DNA of 64,000 nt from Roseivivax isoporae LMG 25204 (GTDB taxonomy: Bacteria > Pseudomonadota > Alphaproteobacteria > Rhodobacterales > Rhodobacteraceae), in assembly GCF_000521865.1 (NCBI RefSeq), contig NZ_JAME01000005.1, positions 1 to 64,000 of the forward strand, written 5' to 3'. Below the pieces are notes generated by a model. That model was not told the DNA's origin, ran no database searches, and was given only the letters and a program-made list of their open reading frames with translations. Made by a program: the position numbers and the translations under genes. Positions 33,805-42,579 of this stretch are shown here, one piece after another (within the stretch, counting starts at the first letter, position 1; each line of letters begins with the position of its first letter).

Positions 33805-34482
33805 ATGCAGGACACAGCCGACCCACCGGACCCGGCCGCGCCTGCCGCGGAATACGTTCTGCGGCTGCTCGGACCGCAGGAACACGCCGCCTTCGAACAG
33901 CGGATGGAACGCGACCCGACGCTCCGCGACGCGGTGCGGCGCTGGACCGAGTGGCTTGTCCCCCTCACCGACGCGGTACCCCCGCAAAAGCCCGCGCGCC
34001 GCGTGCGGCGCCGGCTCATGGCGCGCCTCTTCAGCGACGGACATGACGCCGGGCTCTGGCACCGCGCCGCGCCGTGGCGCGGGCTGACCATCGCGGCGCT
34101 GGCCGCCGCGGGCTTTCTGGCCTGGGAAGGGCGGCGCCCGCCACCCGCACCCGCGCTCCTCGCCGACCTCGTCGCGGCGGGGCACGGGTTGCACCTGGTC
34201 GCGCTGCGCCCGCCGCGCGGCGAGGATCTGCGCCTCCTCGTCCTGTCGGGCAGCCCGCCCGCCTCCGGCACGCTCGAGCTCTGGCTTCTTGCCGAGGGCG
34301 CGCCGCCTGTCGCTCTCGGCCTCCTCGACGGACCGGGCGAGCACCGGCTGGCCCTGCCCGGCGACCTCGCCGCGGCGGCGGGCCCCCTCGCGCTCGCCGT
34401 CAGTGCGGAACCCGAAGGCGGGTCGCCCACCGGGCTTCCCACCGGGCCCGTGCTCGCCAGCGCGGAATTCGCGCCGATCTGA
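33805..34482 (+). CDS. Anti-sigma factor, RskA-like
   Basis: A 225-residue protein with the N-terminal anti-sigma pattern AAEYVLRLLGPQEHAAFEQRMERDPTLRDAVRRWTEWLVPL (residues 11-50), a single membrane segment at about 91-109 (GLTIAALAAAGFLAW), and a periplasmic anti-sigma-K-type domain ending in SGTLELWLLAEGAPPVALG and LAVSAEPEGGSPTGLPTGPVLASAEF. It should hold an ECF sigma factor inactive at the membrane. No ECF sigma gene lies next to it, which is unusual. The ATG at 33805 was chosen because it begins the conserved region. Confidence 0.82.
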   Translation: MQDTADPPDPAAPAAEYVLRLLGPQEHAAFEQRMERDPTLRDAVRRWTEWLVPLTDAVPPQKPARRVRRRLMARLFSDGHDAGLWHRAAPWRGLTIAALAAAGFLAWEGRRPPPAPALLADLVAAGHGLHLVALRPPRGEDLRLLVLSGSPPASGTLELWLLAEGAPPVALGLLDGPGEHRLALPGDLAAAAGPLALAVSAEPEGGSPTGLPTGPVLASAEFAPI

Positions 34483-34561
34483 GCCCCCTCGCGCCCCATC
34501 TCGGCACTGGTCATTCCGGACTCGCTGGCTTATCTCGCGCGGGGCAGGAGACGGAGCGCAC

Positions 34562-35689
34562 ATGACGGATTACGAGAACCCCGGACCGGTCGAGGAGAAC
34601 TGGCGCGACGCGATCTCCTCGGTCGAGGAGATCATCGAGGACGCGCGGAACGGGCGGATGTTCATCCTCGTCGACCACGAGGACCGCGAGAACGAGGGCG
34701 ATCTCGTGATTCCCGCACAGTGGACCACGCCGGACGTGATCAACTTCATGGCGACCCACGGCCGCGGGCTGATCTGTCTCTCGATGACCTCCGACCGGAT
34801 CGCCGAGCTGGGCCTCACGCTCATGTCCTCGAACAATTCGTCGCGCCACGAGACCGCGTTCACGGTCTCGATCGAGGCGCGCGAGGGCGTGACCACCGGC
34901 ATCTCGGCCGCGGACCGCGCGCGCACCGTTCAGGTCGCGATCGACCGCTCCAAGGGCCCGCAGGACATCGCGACGCCCGGCCACATCTTCCCGCTGCGCG
35001 CCAAGGACGGCGGCGTGCTCGTGCGCGCCGGCCACACCGAGGCGGCCGTCGACATCGCGCGGCTCGCCGGGCTGAACCCCTCGGGCGTGATCTGCGAGAT
35101 CATGAACGAGGACGGCAGCATGTCGCGGCTGCCCGAACTCGTCGCCTTCGCGCAGCGCCACGGGCTGAAGATCGGCACGATCTCCGACCTGATCGGCTAC
35201 CGGCGGCGCCACGACAACCTCGTGCGCGTCCAGAAGGAAGAGACGGTGCGCTCGGAATTCGGCGGCGAGTGGCGGATGCGGATCTATTCCGACACCACGC
35301 ACGGCGACGAACACATCGTGCTCATCAAGGGCGACGTGTCGACGCCCGAGCCGGTCCTGGTGCGCATGCATGCCATGGACCCGATGCTCGACGTCGTGGG
35401 CACCGGCCCGCGCGGCCGCGCCGACGAGTTCCGCGACTGCATGGAAGCCGTGTCGAAGGAAGGCCGCGGCGTGGTCGTCCTGTTGCGCGACACCGCGATG
35501 AAGCTCGACGTGCCCGACACGGTCAGCCCCAAGACGCTCAGGCAATACGGCCTCGGCGCGCAGATCCTGTCGTCGCTCGGGCTGTCGAAGCTCGTGCTCC
35601 TCACCAACTCGCCGACCCCCCGCGTCGTGGGCCTTGACGCCTACGGGCTCGAGATCGTCGGCACCCGCCAGATATCGGAGCTCGGCTGA
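34562..35689 (+). CDS. ribBX: 3,4-dihydroxy-2-butanone-4-phosphate synthase, RibBX type
   Basis: A 375-residue two-domain protein. Residues about 15-215 are a full RibB domain ([20 protein letters not shown] with the catalytic acidic residues, [12 protein letters not shown], and [24 protein letters not shown]), converting ribulose 5-phosphate to the four-carbon riboflavin precursor. The rest is GTP-cyclohydrolase-II-like but lacks the zinc ligands: where RibA has HSEC and RCDCG, this has HAMD and RGRADEF. It therefore fits RibBX proteins, whose second domain is not a cyclohydrolase. It overlaps ribH by one base and should share an mRNA with ribH and nusB. Confidence 0.92.
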   Translation: MTDYENPGPVEENWRDAISSVEEIIEDARNGRMFILVDHEDRENEGDLVIPAQWTTPDVINFMATHGRGLICLSMTSDRIAELGLTLMSSNNSSRHETAFTVSIEAREGVTTGISAADRARTVQVAIDRSKGPQDIATPGHIFPLRAKDGGVLVRAGHTEAAVDIARLAGLNPSGVICEIMNEDGSMSRLPELVAFAQRHGLKIGTISDLIGYRRRHDNLVRVQKEETVRSEFGGEWRMRIYSDTTHGDEHIVLIKGDVSTPEPVLVRMHAMDPMLDVVGTGPRGRADEFRDCMEAVSKEGRGVVVLLRDTAMKLDVPDTVSPKTLRQYGLGAQILSSLGLSKLVLLTNSPTPRVVGLDAYGLEIVGTRQISELG

Positions 35690-36240
35690 TGGCCTCCTCC
35701 CACGAGCATTACACGCTGCCGCGCGCGGAATTCGACACCGGTCCGAAGATCCTGATCGTCGTGGCCCCCTACTACCGGGCGATCGCAGACGGCCTCGTGG
35801 CCGGTGCCCGGGCCGAGATCGAGGCCGCGGGCGGCACCCACGAGACGATCGAGGTGCCCGGCGCGCTCGAGATCCCGACCGTCATCGGCATAGCCGGGCG
35901 GCTGGCGAACTTCGACGGCTACGTGGCGCTCGGCTGCGTCGTCCGAGGCGAGACCACGCATTACGACACCGTCTGCAACGACAGCTCTCGCGGGCTCACC
36001 CTGCTGGGGCTGCAGGGCCTCTGCATCGGCAACGGCATCCTGACGGTCGAGAACATGCCGCAGGCCGAGGTCCGCGCCGATCCCGACGGCCAGAACAAGG
36101 GTGGCGGTGCCGCCGCGGCGGCCTTGCATCTGGTCGCGCTTTCGCGCAAGTGGGGCGCTTCGCGCAAGGGCGTCGGCTTCCGCGCCCCGCGCGAGGACAC
36201 CATCGTCGCCGGCGACAGCGAAGGACCCTCGACCGCATGA
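35689..36240 (+). CDS. ribH: 6,7-dimethyl-8-ribityllumazine synthase
   Basis: A 183-residue lumazine synthase, which joins the RibB product with the pyrimidine intermediate in the penultimate step of riboflavin synthesis. ILIVVAPYYRAIADGLVAGA near the N-terminus, VPGALEIPTVI near residue 59 and VVRGETTHYDTVCNDSSRGL near 84 (catalytic His in THYD) are diagnostic. Its ATG overlaps the ribBX stop by one base and its stop overlaps the nusB start by four, indicating tight translational coupling. Confidence 0.96.
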   Translation: MASSHEHYTLPRAEFDTGPKILIVVAPYYRAIADGLVAGARAEIEAAGGTHETIEVPGALEIPTVIGIAGRLANFDGYVALGCVVRGETTHYDTVCNDSSRGLTLLGLQGLCIGNGILTVENMPQAEVRADPDGQNKGGGAAAAALHLVALSRKWGASRKGVGFRAPREDTIVAGDSEGPSTA

Positions 36241-36731
36241 CCACCGACCCCTCCAGCGCCGCGCCCGACGCGCGCGAGATGAGGAAACTGCGCCGCTCGG
36301 CCGCCCGGCTGCACGCGGTGCAGGCGCTCTTCCAGATGGAACATTCGGACCTGTCGGCCGACCAGGTGCGCGAGGAATTCCTCGCCCACCGCTTCGGGCT
36401 CGAGCTCGAGGACGGCGCCGAGATGATCGACGGCGACGTCGACCATTTCCGGCTGGTGCTCGACGAGGCGGTGAACTGGCAGGCGCGCATCGACCAGATG
36501 ACCGACCGGGCGCTGGTGGCCAAGTGGCCGATCGAGCGCATCGACCCCACGCTCCGCGCCCTCTTCCGCGCCGCGGGCGCCGAACTCGTGGCCACCGACA
36601 CCCCGCCCAAGGTGGTGATCGTCGAATATGTCGAGATCGCGAAGGCGTTCTATCCCGACGGCCGCGAGAGCCGGTTCGTCAACGGCGTGCTCGACCACAT
36701 GGCCCGCGAGGCGAAGCCCGACAGCTTCTGA
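36237..36731 (+). CDS. nusB: Transcription antitermination factor NusB
   Basis: A 164-residue helical protein with the NusB pattern RRSAARLHAVQALFQMEHSD at residues 19-38 and, near the C-terminus, RALFRAAGAEL and VVIVEYVEIAKAFYPDGRESRFVNGVLDHMA. NusB binds boxA RNA with NusE/S10 for rRNA antitermination. The ribBX-ribH-nusB order is standard in alphaproteobacteria. Start ATG overlaps the ribH stop. Confidence 0.95.
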   Translation: MTTDPSSAAPDAREMRKLRRSAARLHAVQALFQMEHSDLSADQVREEFLAHRFGLELEDGAEMIDGDVDHFRLVLDEAVNWQARIDQMTDRALVAKWPIERIDPTLRALFRAAGAELVATDTPPKVVIVEYVEIAKAFYPDGRESRFVNGVLDHMAREAKPDSF

Positions 36732-36748
36732 CCGCGTTGTTGTGCCGT

Positions 36749-37528
36749 TCAGCCGCGCGTCGCGGCGTAGAGCGCCACCGCGGCAGCGTTCGAGACGTTC
36801 AGCGAGCCGAACCCGCCCGGATAGTCGATCCGGACAAGCCGGTCGCACATCTCGCGCGTGCGTGGCCGGAGGCCCGGCCCCTCGGCCCCGAGGACGAGGC
36901 CCACGGGCCGGGTGCCCGCTGCCTCGACCGCGTCCTCGATCCGTGCGTCGGCCTCGCCATCGAGACCGAGCAGCACGTAGCCCATCGCCCTCAGCCGCTC
37001 CATGGCGTCCGCGAGGTTGCGCTCGCGCAGGTAGGGCTGCCGCTCGAGCGCGCCCGACGCGGTCTTGGCCAGCGCGCCGGTCTCGGGTGCCGCGTGGTGG
37101 CGGGTGCCGATCACGGCCCGCGCGCCGAACACCTCGGCCGAGCGCAGGATCGCGCCCACATTGTGCGGGTCCGTCACGCGGTCGAGCAGCACGACCCGCG
37201 GCGGCCGTGTTCCGTCGCCCTGCGCCACGTCCTCGAGCCGGCCCCAGTCGAGCGGCCGCACCTCGAGCGCCGCGCCCTGGTGCACGGATCCCGGGTCGAG
37301 CGGTGCCGCGAACCGTCGCGGATCGCTGACCTCCGGCACGATGCCGGCCTCGTCGATCGCCGCGCGGAGCTTGGTCTCGGCGTTGGGCGTGACGATCAGG
37401 CGCAGCCGCTCGCGCCGCTCATTCGCCAGGGCATCGCGCACCGCGTGCAGGCCGAACAGCCACACGGTCTCGGCCGCCGCCGCCCGCTTGGCCTGCTCCT
37501 TCTCGATGACCCATTTCGGCTTCTTCAT
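36749..37528 (-). CDS. rlmB: 23S rRNA (guanosine(2251)-2'-O)-methyltransferase RlmB
   Basis: A 259-residue SPOUT methyltransferase. An N-terminal substrate-binding part (WLFGLHAVRDALANERR near residue 26) precedes the catalytic trefoil knot with DRVTDPHNVGAILRSAEVFGARAV, VLGAEGPGLRPRTREMCDRLVRI and the C-terminal GSLNVSNAAAVALY motif. It methylates G2251 in the ribosomal P-loop. ATG 37528 begins MKKPKWVIEKE; the frame continues upstream only through the tRNA-Tyr gene region. Convergent with nusB. Confidence 0.93.
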   Translation of the reverse strand: MKKPKWVIEKEQAKRAAAAETVWLFGLHAVRDALANERRERLRLIVTPNAETKLRAAIDEAGIVPEVSDPRRFAAPLDPGSVHQGAALEVRPLDWGRLEDVAQGDGTRPPRVVLLDRVTDPHNVGAILRSAEVFGARAVIGTRHHAAPETGALAKTASGALERQPYLRERNLADAMERLRAMGYVLLGLDGEADARIEDAVEAAGTRPVGLVLGAEGPGLRPRTREMCDRLVRIDYPGGFGSLNVSNAAAVALYAATRG

Positions 37529-37681
37529 CGCCCGTCCCCCAGTCGTCCCCTTCCCTCTGGCACCCCGCCGCCCCGCACGCAAGCCGGGCCGGCACATTTC
37601 GCCCGCGCACCTCTTGACGCCTCGGGGGGCCGCTTGTAAGGACGCGCTCACGCTTGCGACGGGCTCTGCCCGCCGCCGCGT

Positions 37682-37765
37682 GGGCGACGAGCTGCAAGGT
37701 GCGGCAGCGGACTGTAAATCCGCCGGGGAGACCCATGCCTGGTTCGATTCCAGGGTCGCCCACCA
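37682..37765 (+). tRNA. tRNA-Tyr (GTA)
   Basis: An 84-nt type II tRNA with a long variable arm and encoded CCA. The acceptor stem GGGCGAC pairs perfectly with GTCGCCC, the discriminator is A, and the anticodon loop CTGTAAA gives anticodon GTA. Transcribed divergently from rlmB. Confidence 0.96.
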
Positions 37766-37886
37766 CTCTCCCTCTTTGCGAACCGGCACCCGTTCACGCG
37801 GTCGTGACGCGACTTTGCGGTGGATCAACGCGGCCCCGCACGCGCCGCGGCATGCTCGCCCCATCTGCAGAGGAGGGGTTGATCCG

Positions 37887-38159
37887 ATGTCGCGAAACGC
37901 GAGGCGGCTCTATGTCCGCGCCTACCGGCGCTGGGCCGAGGCCGACATGATGTTCCTGCTGCTCGTCCGGGACGCCCGGTCGCTCGTGCCGGAGGTTCAC
38001 GAGGGGATGGTGTTCCGCACGGGCCAGGCCGGATCGCGGGTGCGGCGCGCCTACGAGGCCCGGCTCCGCGCGATCGAGGCGCTGCAGGCAGCCCGGGCGG
38101 CCTATCTCTCGGCCACGCGGCGCGACCGGCGAGTCCTGCTCTACCTCCCGGCCTCCTGA
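37887..38159 (+). CDS. Small basic protein of unknown function
   Basis: A 90-residue Arg-rich protein (MSRNARRLYVRAYRRWAEADMMFLLL start) with predicted helical content and a coiled-coil-like EARLRAIEALQAARAAYL segment. An excellent ribosome site, GGAGGGG, precedes the ATG, which supports it as a real gene. I do not recognise the family. It lies alone between tRNA-Tyr and the secreted hydrolase. Confidence 0.6.
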   Translation: MSRNARRLYVRAYRRWAEADMMFLLLVRDARSLVPEVHEGMVFRTGQAGSRVRRAYEARLRAIEALQAARAAYLSATRRDRRVLLYLPAS

Positions 38160-38273
38160 ACGCCGGGACGAAGACGGCGATCCTCCAGCCCGCGCGCACA
38201 CGCACCGCGTGTGTCATGCGCTTGCAGCCCCCCGCCCCGCGGGTCATGGTCCGGGGAAACGGAGGATGACCCC

Positions 38274-39575
38274 ATGACACCCGGACCCCGGATCGCCGTA
38301 CTGATCGCCGGCGCGGCCCTCGCGCAGGCGGCACAGGCCGAGAACGCCATCGACCTCGTGCGTCCCGACGCGCCCGAACTGGCCGCGCACGGGCAGTACG
38401 TCGTCGGCGTGCGCACGCTGACCTTCACCGACGAGGACCGCATCGACGTGGTGAACACCACTGCCGAGGGCACGCCGCCCGTGGCCCCGCGCGAGATCAC
38501 GGTCGAGGCGTTCTACCCCGCGGCCGAGGGCACCGAGCCCGGCGGCACCTACGACGCCATCCTGCGCGACGGCATGACCTCCGTGACGCTCACCGGCATG
38601 GCCGCCCGCGACGCCGCGCCGGCCGAGGGGTCGTTCCCGCTCGTTGTGATCTCGCACGGCTACCCGGGCAACCGGTTCCTCATGGCGCATATGGGCGAGA
38701 ACCTCGCGTCCAAGGGCTATGTCGCGGTGTCGGTCGACCATCCCGACAGCACCTATTCCGATCTCGGCGCCTTTGCCTCGACGCTCGTGAACCGCCCGGT
38801 GGACCAGGCCTTCGTGGTCGAGAGCATGGCCGCGCTCGACGACGATCTCGGCGCCATCACCGATGCGGAGCGCACGGGCGTCGTCGGCTATTCCATGGGC
38901 GGCTACGGCGCCCTGATCTTCGGCGGCGCCGGCGTCACCGAGGCGGCGGTCACGCGCACCGAACCGGAACGGTTCGTGCCGCCGCAGCGTCTCCTCGCGC
39001 GCAACCAGGCGGGCAGCGCGGAGCACGCGGCGCTCGTCGACCCGCGCGTCAAGGCGCTCGTGGCCATCGGGCCCTGGGGCCGCAACACCGACTTCTGGGA
39101 CGCCGAGGGCCTCGCCACGCTCGAGAAGCCGCTCCTTCTCGTGGCGGGCGGAGCGGACGACGTGTCCGAATACGACTCGATCCGCGAGATCTTCGAGGAG
39201 ACGAGCGGCACGAACCGCCACCTGCTGACCTTCGAGGGCGCGAACCACAACGCTGCGGCGCCGATGCCGGCACCGGCGGAAGCGTGGGAGGTGTCCGACG
39301 CGCTGGGCCGCGCGCCCTTCGACCACTACGCCGACGCGGTGTGGGACAACGTGCGCATGAACAACATCCTGCAGCATTTCGCCACGGTGTTCCTCGACCT
39401 GCACCTCAAGGGGGACGAGACGCGCGCGGGCTACCTCGACCTCGTCGAGACCGCCGAGGACGGCACCTGGTCGACGGGCGAGGACGGCACGCCCGACGCG
39501 GACCACACCTACTGGACCGGGTTCCCCAACCGTACGGCCATGAAGCTGCGCTTCGAGGCGCGCCAGGCGGAGTGA
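38274..39575 (+). CDS. Secreted alpha/beta hydrolase (dienelactone/PAF-acetylhydrolase-like)
   Basis: A 433-residue protein with a signal peptide (residues 1 to about 22, ending AQAAQAE). The alpha/beta-hydrolase core has FPLVVISHGYPGNRF (oxyanion region, about 122-136), the nucleophile in VVGYSMGGYG (near residue 207), an Asp in LLLVAGGADDVSEYDS, and the His in TFEGANHNAAAP. It resembles predicted dienelactone hydrolases and plasma PAF-acetylhydrolases. Substrate unknown, probably a periplasmic ester. A GGAGG ribosome site precedes the ATG. Confidence 0.85.
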   Translation: MTPGPRIAVLIAGAALAQAAQAENAIDLVRPDAPELAAHGQYVVGVRTLTFTDEDRIDVVNTTAEGTPPVAPREITVEAFYPAAEGTEPGGTYDAILRDGMTSVTLTGMAARDAAPAEGSFPLVVISHGYPGNRFLMAHMGENLASKGYVAVSVDHPDSTYSDLGAFASTLVNRPVDQAFVVESMAALDDDLGAITDAERTGVVGYSMGGYGALIFGGAGVTEAAVTRTEPERFVPPQRLLARNQAGSAEHAALVDPRVKALVAIGPWGRNTDFWDAEGLATLEKPLLLVAGGADDVSEYDSIREIFEETSGTNRHLLTFEGANHNAAAPMPAPAEAWEVSDALGRAPFDHYADAVWDNVRMNNILQHFATVFLDLHLKGDETRAGYLDLVETAEDGTWSTGEDGTPDADHTYWTGFPNRTAMKLRFEARQAE

Positions 39576-39627
39576 CCGGCGGCAGCACCTTCCCGGCCGC
39601 GGCGCCCGATGCCGTGGCCGGGACCCG

Positions 39628-40338
39628 TCACAGGCGCGACTGGTTGACCCGCCGCGACAGATCCGCGGCGCTCTCGACGCGTTCGGAATAGCGGTCGGTC
39701 AGCGCCGCCTGTCTACCGCGCACCATGTAGGTGAACTTCACCAGCTCCTCCATCACGTCGACGATGCGCAGGTAGAGCGGCGAGGGCCGCATCCGCCCCG
39801 CCTCGTCGAACTCGTCCCACGCCTTCGGGACCGAGGACTGGTTCGGAATGGTGACCATGCGCATCCAGCGGCCGAGGACGCGCATCTGGTTCACCGCGTT
39901 GAAGCTCTGCGAGCCGCCGCAGACCTGCATCACCGCGAGCGTCTTGCCCTGCGTCGGCCGCACGCCGCCGAGCGAGAGCGGGATCCAGTCGATCTGCGCC
40001 TTCAACACCGCGGACATCGCCCCGTGCCGCTCGGGCGAGGACCAGACCATCCCCTCGCACCAAGTGGCGAGGTCGCGCAGCTCGGCCACCTTGGGGTGGT
40101 CGGCAGCCGCGCCGTCGGGCAGCGGCAGGTCGCGCGGATCGAAGAACCGCACCTCGGCGCCCCAGCGCCGCAGGAGCCGCGCGCCCTCCTCCGCGGCGAG
40201 GCGGGAATAGGACCTCTCGCGCAGCGATCCGTAGAGGACGAGGATACGCGGCGGATGGCCGTCGTCGTCCGGTGCGGCGTAGTCCGCGGGATCGACCGGA
40301 TGCAGGTGCGCCGGATCGATGTTCGGAAGGTCTGTCAT
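39628..40338 (-). CDS. arsH: NADPH-dependent FMN reductase ArsH
   Basis: A 236-residue flavoprotein with the ArsH pattern [25 protein letters not shown] near residue 32, [17 protein letters not shown], and the [55 protein letters not shown] segment, in which ERHGAMSA is distinctive for ArsH. ArsH oxidises or otherwise processes trivalent organoarsenicals in several bacteria. It is the last gene of an arsRC-acr3-arsH operon. The ATG overlaps the stop of a 30-residue ORF. Confidence 0.94.
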   Translation of the reverse strand: MTDLPNIDPAHLHPVDPADYAAPDDDGHPPRILVLYGSLRERSYSRLAAEEGARLLRRWGAEVRFFDPRDLPLPDGAAADHPKVAELRDLATWCEGMVWSSPERHGAMSAVLKAQIDWIPLSLGGVRPTQGKTLAVMQVCGGSQSFNAVNQMRVLGRWMRMVTIPNQSSVPKAWDEFDEAGRMRPSPLYLRIVDVMEELVKFTYMVRGRQAALTDRYSERVESAADLSRRVNQSRL

Positions 40339-40427
40339 GGGATCACCCTCTCGCGGTCATTCGGGGGGCATGCGGCCGACAAGGTCGACATCGCGGCGGT
40401 GCGGGACGCGTGCAGGATCGTGGCCAT
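40335..40427 (-). CDS. Possible 30-residue ORF between acr3 and arsH
   Basis: An ATG four bases after the acr3 stop codon opens a 30-codon frame whose TGA overlaps the arsH ATG (ATGA). The product ([13 protein letters not shown] and so on) has no recognisable motif. It may be a coupling ORF that carries ribosomes from acr3 to arsH, or the remnant of a lost ars gene. Confidence 0.3.
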   Translation of the reverse strand: MATILHASRTAAMSTLSAACPPNDRERVIP

Positions 40428-40430
40428 GGC

Positions 40431-41477
40431 TCAGGCCCCGGGGAACCGGGCACGGGTCCGGTTGGCGAAGGCGACGAGCGACAGCATGACCGGGACCTCC
40501 ACGAGGACACCCACCACCGTGGCGAGGGCGGCGCCCGAATTGAGGCCGAAGAGGCTGATCGCGACCGCCACCGCGAGCTCGAAGAAGTTCGAGGTGCCGA
40601 TCATCGCGCAGGGCGCGGCGATGCGGTGCGGCACCCGCAGCCACCACGCCGCGCCGTAGGCCAGCGCGAAGATCGCGTAGCTCTGGATCAGGATCGGCAC
40701 GGCGATCAGGACGATGGTCAGCGGCCGCTCGAGGATGACGCTGCCCTGCAGCCCGAAGAGGATCGCGACGGTGGCCACGAGCCCCACCACCGAGGCCGGC
40801 TTGACCCGCGCGGTGAAGGCGTCGATGCGCGCCGGCGACCCGAGCGCCCGGCGCGTCAGCAGGCCCGCGACGAGCGGCAGCACCACGTAGAGAAGCGTCG
40901 CCAGCACCAGCGTCTCCCACGGCACCTCGATCTCGGTCACCCCGAGCAGAAGCGCCACGATGGGCGCGAAGGCGACGATCATGATCAGGTCGTTCACCGA
41001 CACCTGCACGAGCGTGTAGGTCTCGTCCCCGCGCGTGAGCTGCGACCAGACGAAGACCATCGCGGTGCAGGGCGCGGCGCCGAGCAGGATCAGCCCCGCG
41101 ATGTATTGCGCGGCATCCTCGGGGGCGATGAAGCGCGCGAAGACGACCTCGAAGAACAGGACCGCGAGCGCCGCCATGGTGAAGGGCTTGATCAGCCAGT
41201 TCACGACGAGCGTCACGATCAGCCCCCGCGGCTGCCGCGCGACACCCGCGACCGAACCGAAATCGACGCCCACCATCATCGGGTAGACCATCGCCCAGAT
41301 CAGCACCGCGACCACGAGGTTGATCTGCGCCACTTCGGCGCCGGCGATCGCCGTCACGACGCCCGGCGCCAGTTGCCCGAGCCCGATCCCCGCGATCATG
41401 GCCAGCGCGACCCAGAGGCTCAGCCAGCGTTCGAACCCGCCCATTGCGGGCGGGGCAGTGTCGGTCGTTCGGGTCAC
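40431..41477 (-). CDS. acr3: Arsenite efflux transporter, ACR3 family
   Basis: A 348-residue membrane protein with about ten hydrophobic segments. The ACR3 signature [21 protein letters not shown], with the conserved cysteine needed for arsenite transport, lies near residue 128, and [11 protein letters not shown] near 65 and [19 protein letters not shown] near 300 are also family motifs. It exports arsenite using the proton gradient. Start is GTG 41477 with an AAGGAG ribosome site. It lies 60 bp downstream of the arsR-arsC fusion. Confidence 0.95.
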   Translation of the reverse strand: MTRTTDTAPPAMGGFERWLSLWVALAMIAGIGLGQLAPGVVTAIAGAEVAQINLVVAVLIWAMVYPMMVGVDFGSVAGVARQPRGLIVTLVVNWLIKPFTMAALAVLFFEVVFARFIAPEDAAQYIAGLILLGAAPCTAMVFVWSQLTRGDETYTLVQVSVNDLIMIVAFAPIVALLLGVTEIEVPWETLVLATLLYVVLPLVAGLLTRRALGSPARIDAFTARVKPASVVGLVATVAILFGLQGSVILERPLTIVLIAVPILIQSYAIFALAYGAAWWLRVPHRIAAPCAMIGTSNFFELAVAVAISLFGLNSGAALATVVGVLVEVPVMLSLVAFANRTRARFPGA

Positions 41478-41537
41478 GTCGGTCTCCTTCTCCGTGCCTC
41501 TGGCGGCCGGGATTCGGGTGGGCTGTCAGGCGCGCGG

Positions 41538-42383
41538 TCAGGCGTCTGCGGTGGCGTCGATGCCGGCGATGCGGTCGACCGCCTTCTGCAGCGACACCCG
41601 GTCGAGGCGGTCGACCGGCAGCGCGGCGAAGGCTGCGATGCGGCTGCGCAGCGCGCCGTAGGCCCGCCGGAAGGCGGCGGCACGTTCCGACGCGGCTCCC
41701 GTGACCCGGACCGGGTCGGGCACTCCCCAATGCGCGCTGATCGGCTGTCCCGTCCAGGCCGGGCAGTCCTCGTTCGCGGCCTGGTCGCACACGGTGAAGA
41801 CGAAGTCGAAGCGCGGCGCGTCGGGTCCGCGAAAGGCGTCCACGTTCTTGGCGTGCAGCATCGAGATGTCGTGGCCCTCGTCCTCGAGCAGCGACAGGGC
41901 GAGCGGGTTCAGCTCCGACCGCGGGCGGGTGCCGGCGGAATGGACCTCGAACCGGTCGCCCGCCTCGGCGCGCAGGATCGATTCCGCGAGGATCGACCGG
42001 GCGGAATTGCCGCTGCAGATGAAGAGGACCCGGGACTTGCCCGCGCCCGTGGCGGCGGCGATGCCGGGCTGCGCGTCCGGCTGGGAGAGGCAGAGATCCG
42101 GCCGGCCCCGGCAGCACTCGAGGAACAGCGTCTCGGCCATCGCCTGCACCGCCTCCGCGTCGACCGCGTAGCGCAGCGAGGTGGCCGCGCGCGCTTGCGT
42201 CACGAGCCCGGCCCGCGACAGCGCGGCAAGGTAGGAGGACAGGGTCGACGGCTTGATCCCGAGCGCGGCGGCGATCTCGCCCGCGGGCACGGCATCCGGC
42301 GCGCGCCGCACCAGCAGGCGGAAGACCGCGAGCCGCTGCGGATGCCCGAGCGTGGTCAGTTGCAGGACGATATCGGTTTCCAT
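41538..42383 (-). CDS. Fused ArsR repressor and low-molecular-weight-phosphatase arsenate reductase
   Basis: A 281-residue fusion. Residues 1 to about 88 are an ArsR-type winged helix (LTTLGHPQRLAVFRLL, then the recognition helix IKPSTLSSYLAALSRAGLV). Residues 117-255 are an LMW tyrosine-phosphatase-like arsenate reductase with the P-loop CSGNSARS (Cys123) and a DFVFTVCDQAANEDCPAW segment holding further cysteines. Between them, Cys90-Cys91 and Cys98 form a likely As(III) site resembling the one in Acidithiobacillus ArsR. One polypeptide thus senses arsenite and reduces arsenate, heading the operon. No ribosome site is visible before the ATG. Confidence 0.92.
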   Translation of the reverse strand: METDIVLQLTTLGHPQRLAVFRLLVRRAPDAVPAGEIAAALGIKPSTLSSYLAALSRAGLVTQARAATSLRYAVDAEAVQAMAETLFLECCRGRPDLCLSQPDAQPGIAAATGAGKSRVLFICSGNSARSILAESILRAEAGDRFEVHSAGTRPRSELNPLALSLLEDEGHDISMLHAKNVDAFRGPDAPRFDFVFTVCDQAANEDCPAWTGQPISAHWGVPDPVRVTGAASERAAAFRRAYGALRSRIAAFAALPVDRLDRVSLQKAVDRIAGIDATADA

Positions 42384-42396
42384 ATTTCGAGAATAT
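42382..42396. promoter_or_regulatory. Inverted repeat overlapping the arsRC start, candidate ArsR operator
   Basis: ATATT-TCGAG-AATAT, a 5-bp dyad with 5-bp spacer in an AT-rich patch, overlaps the ATG of the arsR-arsC fusion. Its place at the start of the operon fits an ArsR operator or a leaderless promoter/start region. Confidence 0.5.
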
Positions 42397-42579
42397 AGGA
42401 ATTATCGGCCCGTGCAAGCCGTCCGCGTCGCCCGTCCCGTGCCTGCCGGCCACGCTTCACCTTTCGCAACCGGAATTTTTTGTCGTTGCCGCCACGACTC
42501 TGTGTCAGTCCATGTACGACACGCTAGCTAGCAGGCGTCGGGTCCGGTCGCTGACCCCCAGGGAATATACAGGAAGCCC

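Noticed and set aside
34483-34561. FMN riboswitch before ribBX
   Set aside because: The gap is only 79 bp and shows none of the conserved FMN-aptamer segments.
36101-37639. 512-residue plus-strand ORF across nusB and rlmB
   Set aside because: It is a composite shadow of ribH/nusB in another frame and the antisense of rlmB.
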